64,000 nt of DNA from Helicobacter hepaticus ATCC 51449 (GTDB taxonomy: Bacteria > Campylobacterota > Campylobacteria > Campylobacterales > Helicobacteraceae). The notes below the pieces were generated by a model. That model ran no database searches and was not told where the DNA came from. It worked only from the letters and a program-made list of their open reading frames with translations. The stretch covers positions 248,001-312,000 of the forward strand of contig NC_004917.1 in assembly GCF_000007905.1 (NCBI RefSeq), in the 5' to 3' direction. The stretch's first letter is position 1, and every line of letters begins with the position of its first letter. The position numbers were made by a program, and so were the translations under genes. This document shows, piece by piece, positions 42,305 to 48,980 of the stretch.

Positions 42305-43052
42305 TATTCCTCCCTCATTGCTCTATTTAATCCAAATTGACTTGCATAAGAGATGCTATCCACATTAAAGCCAAGTTTTTGATAAAGTGCTTCTTTGAGC
42401 TGTGTTTTGTTCTCCAATCTGCCTAGCATATCATTATCAATATTGCCTAAAATCTGATAAGTTTCAATCACTTTCTTTTTTTATTGAAATTTACTCTAGC
42501 AAGTGTTTGATTAACTCCTATCCCAAGTCCCTCTCCAACTAAAGCAAGATTCTGCAAATTAAGCGTAATATCACCATAGATTCTATATCTTACTATGAGG
42601 CAATCTTTACATAATAAAACCTCTTTAAGTAAAAATGGTTTTGCAAAATATAAATACCAAAGCCACAGACTAAAAATAACAAGAGACAAGTTTAAGCTAA
42701 TTAATAACCCAACAAGATAAAATAAAATCAAAAATACAAGCATAAGATAGTCATAAGATTTTATATGTTTTCTGCAAATAAGTAAAGCTTTTGTTTCATC
42801 TGCTTTTACTTGAGTGTGTCCATTTTGATACAAAAGTATATTAGCATACAAAAAAATCACACAATATAATCCAAAGCAAATATTTAAAAGCGTCAAAAAA
42901 ATGGGAGAAAATGGATATTTAAAGCTATGAGTTAATCCTAAAATGCCTAAAACAAGAGGAGCATAATTTAAAATAATAAATATATAGCGATGAGTTATCC
43001 GTTCTTTTTGAGTGCCAAAACCATTAAGCAATAATGGGTCAAAGTGTTTCAT
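42304..43052 (-). pseudogene. Membrane immunity candidate, family B, poly-A frameshift
   Basis: The first 194 codons code a four-helix membrane protein (Leu-Asn-Gly-Phe-Gly-Thr start, Lys-Pro-Phe-Leu-Leu-Lys, Tyr-Arg-Ile-Tyr-Gly-Asp, Gly-Leu-Gly-Ile-Gly) and stop at 42468, just after a run of seven A (about 42475-42481). With eight A the frame would run on for 55 codons to the TAA at 42304, which overlaps the ATG of the paralogue downstream, giving 249 residues, close to the 259 of that paralogue. The A-run may be a phase-variable switch of immunity, decay, or an assembly error. Confidence 0.65.
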
Positions 43053-43627
43053 AGAATCCTCGTGCTTGAAATAATAGCTAAGATTCTGCCTTTAGTTCCA
43101 AGTCCTTTAGTTGATTCTTTGAGTGATTTATCTACCCCATATTTCTCTGCTAATGTTGCCATTGAAGCAAACACTCCACTTATTCCACTCATTAGTGTAT
43201 CAGTGGTATTACCTTGATATTCTAGCAAATTTGTATTAGATTCTATGACTAAAGTTGAAGTATTATCCTTATTGATAATTTCTTTAGCTGTAATGTTAGA
43301 ATCTTCATAGGTAAAGGGTTGGTTTGTATTATTTTGGTGTGCAGATTCTGTGTTGGTCGTAGATTCTATATTGTTTTGTGTGTTTAATGTTGTGGCATTT
43401 TTTAAAAACTCTTGACAATCAATATTACACATTATAACTTCTGCGAAAGGAATACGATTATATGTATCTTTAGAATCATAAAGTTTAATATTATTATTTG
43501 GATTATAAGTAGCATTGGGGTTAGAATCTATAATACCAGCCTTAACATCAAATCCTTTATTACTAGAGTTAGGTAAGCCTATTTTAATACCTGCTGTGTT
43601 GGGTTGGTTAGGATTGTTGGGATTCAT
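43049..43627 (-). pseudogene. N-terminal part of a pore-former-like effector
   Basis: 192 residues from ATG 43627, preceded by GGGAG; an earlier in-frame ATG at 43663 would overlap the upstream gene. The body is Asn/Thr-rich and low in complexity. Near the end Asp-Thr-Leu-Met-Ser-Gly-Ile-Ser-Gly-Val-Phe-Ala-Ser-Met matches residues 128-141 of the 852-residue effector. It then ends after 40 more residues, without hairpin or toxin domain. It is probably a displaced or truncated effector whose immunity genes remain. Confidence 0.5.
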
Positions 43628-43631
43628 AAGG

Positions 43632-44222
43632 TCATCTCCCAAGGGTAAGTAAAATTTTTTCATCTAAATTATAGTGATTAATACCTTGAGATTCTAAAGT
43701 TTTTTTAGTTTTTTGTTTAAAGATCTCAAGGAATTTATCTACATTTTCTGCCATTTTCTTGTCAAATAAAGGATAATAAAAATTACCTTTTATCTTTGCG
43801 TCAAACCAACCAAAAGGCAATTTTTGTTTTTTCATATCATAAAATATAAACACATAAAAAAGAGGAGGTCTAAATCTTACCACCAATCCATATTCTCCAT
43901 AATGGAGATACATTGTCTTTTTGAAGAAAAACTGATAGGTTTGCACAATAAAATAATCATTATAGAGAACTATTTTACGTTGATTGTTGAAAATAATCTC
44001 ATTCAGACAAAAAATAAATCCCCATATCATTAATACTGTAAATGGAAAAATAAGTATGGTAGCCCACTCTTTCTTGATAGCTTCAATCAACTCCATTAGA
44101 GAAGTCGTCATATATAAACTATATAATATACCAAAACTAAAAAGTATCACAATGATATTGATGAATTTGTGTAATATGCCCATTTTAGATTTTATCTCAA
44201 AGATAGGTTGTATATTGTTCAT
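43632..44222 (-). CDS. Membrane immunity candidate, family A
   Basis: 196 residues, two membrane helices near 18-40 and 55-80, soluble C-terminus. Tyr-Gly-Glu-Tyr-Gly-Leu-Val and Gln-Lys-Thr-Lys-Lys-Thr-Leu-Glu-Ser-Gln-Gly-Ile align with the gene at 40848-41528. Its ATG overlaps the stop of a 26-codon remnant upstream. Confidence 0.6.
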   Translation of the reverse strand: MNNIQPIFEIKSKMGILHKFINIIVILFSFGILYSLYMTTSLMELIEAIKKEWATILIFPFTVLMIWGFIFCLNEIIFNNQRKIVLYNDYFIVQTYQFFFKKTMYLHYGEYGLVVRFRPPLFYVFIFYDMKKQKLPFGWFDAKIKGNFYYPLFDKKMAENVDKFLEIFKQKTKKTLESQGINHYNLDEKILLTLGR

Positions 44223-44299
44223 TGTCCTGTCCTCCCATACCTATATGGCAATCCTTGCAGAAGCAATGGGTCAAAGTTGCTCTTAGCATCTTCCCTCAT
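44219..44299 (-). pseudogene. Immunity-gene scrap after the VgrG scar
   Basis: 26 codons beginning in an ATGA overlap with the stop of the VgrG 3' remnant. Asn-Phe-Asp-Pro-Leu-Leu-Leu-Gln-Gly resembles the start of the family B immunity gene at 43052 (Phe-Asp-Pro-Leu-Leu-Leu-Asn-Gly). The rest of the gene is absent. It ends overlapping the next ATG. Confidence 0.45.
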
Positions 44300-44390
44300 T
44301 CCGCCTTTACCTCCCCACCTTTAACGACTAATCCTTTAGAATCTATCACTACTTCTACTCCACTAGCTTTAATAATAACACAATCTCCCC
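44296..44390 (-). pseudogene. VgrG 3'-end scar, copy 2
   Basis: About 95 bases encode Gly-Val-Glu-Val-Val-Ile-Asp-Ser-Lys-Gly-Leu-Val-Val-Lys-Gly-Gly-Glu-Val-Lys-Ala-Glu-stop across two segments, nearly base-identical to the end of the VgrG gene at 35450. No VgrG sequence precedes it. Confidence 0.85.
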
Positions 44391-44486
44391 TTGATATATT
44401 TTTGTAGAATATTTATTAAATTCTTCTAAAAGTTCATTGGCATTTATAAGCGACAAACAAAACAAACACACAATTATTTTTTTCAT
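44355..44486 (-). pseudogene. Truncated exported protein fused out of frame into the VgrG scar
   Basis: ATG 44486 follows AAGGAAT and starts a clean signal peptide (Lys-Lys-Ile-Ile-Val-Cys-Leu-Phe-Cys-Leu). The mature part runs only about 25 residues, then enters the VgrG 3' scar in the wrong frame and stops at 44355. This is a recombination junction. The intact gene was perhaps a periplasmic immunity protein. Confidence 0.5.
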
Positions 44487-44580
44487 ATTATTCCTTTATT
44501 ATTTAAAGTAGTCTATCACTTTATTACTGCTATAAAGATAAAGTTCTTTTCCATTAAAATAACATTAATGTCATACAACA

Positions 44581-45294
44581 TTATTGCACCTCCTTTTTAT
44601 ACACATCTCCCCACTCAAATATCGTTTGGTTACCACACATTGTGCTACAAAAAGAATCAGGTGAATCAAAGGCTTTCTCATCTCTTGTAAATACGATGCC
44701 TTGCGGATTTTTCTTGATATAAATTTTACAATTTACAAAATCCTCGTCATCATAATAAGCTATGGCTTCTTGTCGTGATTTTATCTGCAACTTCAAACTT
44801 ATATCACATTGGTGCATATCATTAAACTCGCTTTTATGTAACAAAGCAAAATATGAGGCTTCACAAGTATTATTTTTACATTTTTGTATCTCAAAGCTCC
44901 CCATATAAAGATTTTTTTGTAACTCATAAGTCCCAAGCCACGCATTGCTTATATACATTGTGTAGGTTTGTAGCTCTTTGATTCTACTTTGCAAAAGCTC
45001 TTTTAGGCATTCTTTAGATTCGCACCTCTCTCGTGTTTTAAGCCAAGATTTTTGAGAATCTAAGAATGCTTTTTTGCCATTCTTATCAAGCTTTGCTTTT
45101 GTCTCTTGATAACTTTTAAAGATTTGTCTATCCAAATTCTGCAAATTCCCACTCTCATCATTACATATCATCTTTTCTACTTTTGTGGTAGCCTTAGCAC
45201 AATCAAAGCTAGGTTTAGATTCTTGTGGGGATTGAGCGTTAAGATAAATGCCTAAAACTATACAAACACCTAAACTTACTAGAATCTTTTGCAT
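44581..45294 (-). CDS. Exported LprI-like (DUF1311) protein
   Basis: 237 residues. A signal peptide ending near Leu-Asn-Ala-Gln is followed by an LprI-type domain (about 30-110): Phe-Asp-Cys-Ala-Lys-Ala, Glu-Lys-Met-Ile-Cys, Asp-Arg, Gln-Lys-Ser-Trp-Leu, Arg-x-x-Cys and Cys-Leu. LprI proteins bind and inhibit lysozyme. The C-terminal 120 residues hold four more cysteines. It lies 18 bases after its paralogue (45312-46373), beside a cargo island containing cell-wall effectors, so an immunity role is possible. Confidence 0.7.
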   Translation of the reverse strand: MQKILVSLGVCIVLGIYLNAQSPQESKPSFDCAKATTKVEKMICNDESGNLQNLDRQIFKSYQETKAKLDKNGKKAFLDSQKSWLKTRERCESKECLKELLQSRIKELQTYTMYISNAWLGTYELQKNLYMGSFEIQKCKNNTCEASYFALLHKSEFNDMHQCDISLKLQIKSRQEAIAYYDDEDFVNCKIYIKKNPQGIVFTRDEKAFDSPDSFCSTMCGNQTIFEWGDVYKKEVQ

Positions 45295-45311
45295 AAAACC
45301 TCCTATTTACT

Positions 45312-46373
45312 TCAATAAGTGCATTTTAGTTCTCTCTTATTACCCTCTAAAAGATAAATGCGTGTTGTTGGATAAATAAAATCCTTATCCTCAAAAAATC
45401 TCCCATTCAAGAGAGTAATATAATTTTTACCTTGAAACTCTATAACCCCATAAGATAATTCGCTTAGTATAGGCATAAAACCACGTTCATTTGCAGGATA
45501 AAATTCTAGTCGTTGTGAAATTTTATTACTTGGCAGAGCATATGTAGTTAGTGCCGCACAAGCCTCCTCGCTATTTATGCAAACATTTTCAATGGTTTTT
45601 GCTCCACTAAAATGCAAATCATCGCCATAGATTCTATCACTTACTTTTTCATCTAGCTTACCATTTTTATATATCCAAAGCACTCCAAAATAGCTCCCTA
45701 TTGTGATAATTACCTTTTCTAATGCCCCATCATTATCAATATCAATCTGTCTTTCATAGCTTTTAGGAAACTCTATGTATGGAGATTTTTCACGAATGGC
45801 TTTTGCCACTTCATCTTTTTTAATCTCGCCATTTTGTGTGCAAAAAGAATCAAAAAAGACATCTCTATTGTTTCGTCCAAAGGCACACAAGCCTACGCTA
45901 AAAGGCGGATGAGTAGATGGGTGGATTTTTCTCCATTTGCTCTCATCAAATTTGTCTTTTCTTGCATACTCACACAGCTCTTTATTGTTAGAATCTAGCA
46001 CTTCTCCCAAAAGCTTGAGTAGATGCGTAATGCGTATTTTATAAGATTTTTTTAAAAGATTGGAGGACGAATCGTATTGTAAATTTTTTTTAAGAAATGC
46101 TCTTTGTGATTCTAAAATTTCCTTAAGTTTTTGGTCTTTATCGGGAAACTTAGAGATTTTTAACTCTTTTTTTAGCTGTGTGTAGACTTCAGTCATATAC
46201 CTATCAAGATTCTGTAATTCCCCACTAGAATCCTCACATATCATCTTTTCTACTTTTGTAGTAGCCTTAGCACAATCAAAGCTAGGTTTTGCTATTTCGC
46301 TTGATTGGGCATTAACTAAACTTATCAATACTGCGATAAAAAAGAGAATTTTAAATATATTTTTATATAGCAT
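45312..46373 (-). CDS. Exported LprI-like (DUF1311) protein, long form
   Basis: 353 residues: signal peptide, then an N-terminal LprI-type segment nearly identical to its neighbour (Phe-Asp-Cys-Ala-Lys-Ala-Thr-Thr-Lys-Val-Glu-Lys-Met-Ile-Cys). After that comes a distinct domain with Asp-Ile-Asp-Asn-Asp-Gly-Ala-Leu-Glu, a calcium-loop-like repeat found in beta-propeller or FG-GAP-type proteins, and four to five further cysteines. The second cysteine pair of the LprI domain is not conserved. First gene of a likely two-gene operon. Function inferred from family only. Confidence 0.65.
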   Translation of the reverse strand: MLYKNIFKILFFIAVLISLVNAQSSEIAKPSFDCAKATTKVEKMICEDSSGELQNLDRYMTEVYTQLKKELKISKFPDKDQKLKEILESQRAFLKKNLQYDSSSNLLKKSYKIRITHLLKLLGEVLDSNNKELCEYARKDKFDESKWRKIHPSTHPPFSVGLCAFGRNNRDVFFDSFCTQNGEIKKDEVAKAIREKSPYIEFPKSYERQIDIDNDGALEKVIITIGSYFGVLWIYKNGKLDEKVSDRIYGDDLHFSGAKTIENVCINSEEACAALTTYALPSNKISQRLEFYPANERGFMPILSELSYGVIEFQGKNYITLLNGRFFEDKDFIYPTTRIYLLEGNKRELKCTY

Positions 46374-46396
46374 AATGGATTCCTTTCATTTCCCAA

Positions 46397-46420
46397 TCAC
46401 TCCGCCTTTACCTCCCCACC
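46397..46420 (-). pseudogene. VgrG 3'-end scar, copy 3, at the island edge
   Basis: The last eight codons of VgrG (Gly-Gly-Glu-Val-Lys-Ala-Glu-stop) lie 3 bases from the pabA stop codon. This is the shortest of three copies and marks the border between the cargo island and the conserved chromosome. Confidence 0.7.
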
Positions 46421-46423
46421 AAA

Positions 46424-47005
46424 CTATAATGCAAGAAAATTTTGCATTATGCGTTTGCCCTGCTCTTGCAAAATAGACTCTGGGTGAAATTGCACTCCAT
46501 AGCTTTGGTAACCCTTTGCTTTAAGAGCCATAAGCACCCCATTTTCACTATATCCTAATGCCTCACATTGCCCTAATTGACTTACATAGAGTGAATGATA
46601 TAGAGCAATTTTTATTCCTTGCTTTACCCCCTTAAATAAAGAGTTTGGCGTGAAATGAAAATGCGCTATCTTGCCGTGTGTAGGATTTGCAATAGAAACA
46701 ACCTCGCCTCCAAATGCTTGAGCGATACACTGATGTCCCAAACAGATTCCTAGAATCTTCTTATATGGGGCAAAATGCCTAATTGCCTCCAAACACACAC
46801 CAGATTCTAAAGGGTGGCTTGGACCGGGAGAGATGATAAGATGAGTGATAGAATGCTTTTTGCAAAGCTGTTTTAGCTCCAATAAAGATGTATCATTTGG
46901 CACAACAAATGACTTTGTGCCACATTCTTTAAGCAAATAAAGCACATTATATGTAAAAGAATCATAATTATCAATGAGGAGCACTTTTGATACTTTTTGC
47001 TTCAT
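46424..47005 (-). CDS. pabA: Aminodeoxychorismate synthase glutaminase subunit
   Basis: 193 residues, class I glutamine amidotransferase. Ile-Asp-Asn-Tyr-Asp-Ser-Phe-Thr-Tyr-Asn at the start, Gly-Ile-Cys88-Leu-Gly-His with the nucleophile, and Gln-Phe-His-Pro-Glu-Ser with the catalytic His and Glu are all intact. It supplies ammonia to PabB to form aminodeoxychorismate for folate synthesis. It overlaps the upstream pabBC gene by 4 bases, which assigns it to PABA rather than tryptophan synthesis (a TrpG domain exists at 60843). Its stop is 3 bases from the T6SS island border. Confidence 0.85.
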   Translation of the reverse strand: MKQKVSKVLLIDNYDSFTYNVLYLLKECGTKSFVVPNDTSLLELKQLCKKHSITHLIISPGPSHPLESGVCLEAIRHFAPYKKILGICLGHQCIAQAFGGEVVSIANPTHGKIAHFHFTPNSLFKGVKQGIKIALYHSLYVSQLGQCEALGYSENGVLMALKAKGYQSYGVQFHPESILQEQGKRIMQNFLAL

Positions 47006-48852
47006 TTTACCCCTCTTTCAAGCTGCACTTCTACCACTCCTCGCACAGAGTTTATACAGTAGATTCTCTGTGCTTTTGCAAGATGTTTGCGTTTTAAAGT
47101 TTTTTCCTTTATCGCTCCACTTTGGAGCAATGCTTGAGCCAAAGTGCCACCAAGCAATCCACTTTTGCGCTTTGGTGTATAGAATCTCCCCTCTATCTCA
47201 AGCACAATATTACTTCGCGAACCCTCGCATAGCTCACCTTTTTGGTTAAAATACAGCACATCAAACACCGCTCTACATTCTATGAGTTTTATAGAATCTG
47301 CAAAATGGTTGCGTTGCGTGGATTTATGGTATAAAAATATATTATGTGAATTAAGCGTGTGTTTAGACAATATAACACGAGTGCAAGCACAAGGCACAAA
47401 AGGCTTTATCTCAAGAGCATACGCGCCATTTGGCATAAGACTTAAGCGCAATATTGCTCGCTCTTTTGGCATTTGTTGTTTGCAAAGTTGAAAAAATGCC
47501 TGTGTTTGCTTGATACAATCTCGCTTGTGTAATGCTTGAATGTGTGGGAATTCAATCTTTGGATATAAATGCGAGTGTGCAAAGGAAGCAGTAAATGCAC
47601 TAAATTTGCTGCAAAGGAAGCCAAATTTACGCGCAGAGTGCAAAAGTCGCTCTAAATGCTCTTGGAGTAAAAAAATGCGTCCATTTTCAAAAAGCATTGT
47701 TTCAAAGAGCGCAAAAGATTCTAAAGGGGTGGGTTGCAAAAAACTTGCTTTAAGCTTTAATTCGGCAAACTCACTCTCACATACAGAATCCCACACTACC
47801 CCACTTCCCACACCATAGCGATAAAAGTCCTCATCTGCACATTTAAAAAGTGTGCGAATAGGCACACAAAAGGAAGTATGTTGATTAGAAATCACACCTA
47901 ATGCGCCACAATATACGCCTCTTTGGCGAGATTCTAAACTATGGATAATTTCCATTGTTTTAAGCTTTGGTGCACCTGTGATAGACCCACAAGGAAAAAG
48001 AGCGCACACAATCTCACGCAATGAAGTCTGTTTGGATAATCTCCCCTGCAAAGTAGAGACCATTTGATGAAGTGTGGGATAAGTCTTTATCTTGCATAGA
48101 TTTTTTACTCGCAAGGAGCTAGGCTTGATAATTTTGCTCAAATCATTACGCAATAAATCTACAATCATCATATTTTCGCTACGATTTTTGCTATCTTGCT
48201 GCAATGTGTGCTTTTGTATAACATCTAGCTTATGTGTTTTGGCTCTTTTTATTGTGCCTTTCATTGGTTGAGTGGTAATTGTGCGATTTTTTACCTCAAA
48301 GAAAAGCTCGGGTGAAAAACATAGAATCTCACCAAATGCGTTTTTAATGTAGGCTTTGTATGCGGTGTTTTGATAAGAAAGAATCTGCTTAAAAAGCTGC
48401 TTGGGCTGCACTTGAGAACAAAGCTTTAGCTCGTGAGTATAGTTGATTTGATAACTCTCACCTTTTAAAATATGCGTTTTTATGCGTGTAAATCCGCTCT
48501 TGTAACCCTCATAGTCAAGCCCTTGCAAAAGAAATAGCGGTAATTGAGTGTGATGTGTCTTGTTAAAAAGATTTTTAAGCTTACGTCTTTTGGCAAAAAA
48601 TACAAAATAAAGCAAGGGTTGCCTATGTAAAGACATTGTAGCGCATATACGCTCATAGAGATGATGATATGCTTTTGCTTGATGAGCTTGGAGAGCCACG
48701 CCTGCTTCATAAGTCATATACCCGACAAAATAGCCTTTTTGCTTTGATTTAAGAGTAGATTCTATGCACTCTAGCGCATTCAAAACGCCTTGCACATCAA
48801 AAGCAGTGAGTTTTCTTAAAGGATTGCTATAATAAAAGTTACCATAAATCAT
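47002..48852 (-). CDS. pabB: PabB-PabC fusion: aminodeoxychorismate synthase and lyase
   Basis: 616 residues. Residues about 1-365 are the chorismate-binding PabB domain, with Gln-Ile-Asn-Tyr-Thr, Phe-Ser-Pro-Glu-Leu-Phe-Phe, Pro-Met-Lys-Gly-Thr, Gly-Ser-Ile-Thr-Gly-Ala-Pro-Lys and Arg-Gly-Val-Tyr-Cys-Gly. Residues about 370-616 are a class IV PLP aminotransferase-like PabC (Leu-Phe-Glu-Thr-Met-Leu, Glu-Gly-Ser-Arg-Ser-Asn, Leu-Leu-Gly-Gly-Thr). Together they convert chorismate to 4-aminobenzoate, releasing pyruvate. The same fusion is known in H. pylori. The N-terminal PabB region is shorter than in enterobacteria. Confidence 0.85.
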   Translation of the reverse strand: MIYGNFYYSNPLRKLTAFDVQGVLNALECIESTLKSKQKGYFVGYMTYEAGVALQAHQAKAYHHLYERICATMSLHRQPLLYFVFFAKRRKLKNLFNKTHHTQLPLFLLQGLDYEGYKSGFTRIKTHILKGESYQINYTHELKLCSQVQPKQLFKQILSYQNTAYKAYIKNAFGEILCFSPELFFEVKNRTITTQPMKGTIKRAKTHKLDVIQKHTLQQDSKNRSENMMIVDLLRNDLSKIIKPSSLRVKNLCKIKTYPTLHQMVSTLQGRLSKQTSLREIVCALFPCGSITGAPKLKTMEIIHSLESRQRGVYCGALGVISNQHTSFCVPIRTLFKCADEDFYRYGVGSGVVWDSVCESEFAELKLKASFLQPTPLESFALFETMLFENGRIFLLQEHLERLLHSARKFGFLCSKFSAFTASFAHSHLYPKIEFPHIQALHKRDCIKQTQAFFQLCKQQMPKERAILRLSLMPNGAYALEIKPFVPCACTRVILSKHTLNSHNIFLYHKSTQRNHFADSIKLIECRAVFDVLYFNQKGELCEGSRSNIVLEIEGRFYTPKRKSGLLGGTLAQALLQSGAIKEKTLKRKHLAKAQRIYCINSVRGVVEVQLERGVK

Positions 48853-48944
48853 TGCATAATGCTATCTTAAAGCATTAAATATTTAAACCTATTCATACTC
48901 TTTCCCCACGCTCTCTAAATATTCTTTTAGCTGTGGTTTTTTTG

Positions 48945-48950
48945 TATAAT
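48945..48950 (+). promoter_or_regulatory. -10 box for the DUF285 gene
   Basis: TATAAT 30 bases before the ATG at 48981; AAGGAG lies between. The T-rich stretch upstream fits a Helicobacter sigma-80 promoter. Confidence 0.5.
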
Positions 48951-48980
48951 TCTACTTTTTCAAATCATAAAGGAGACAAA

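Noticed and set aside
46424-47005. Calling this gene trpG
   Set aside because: It overlaps pabBC, and a separate TrpG domain fused to TrpD exists next to trpE.
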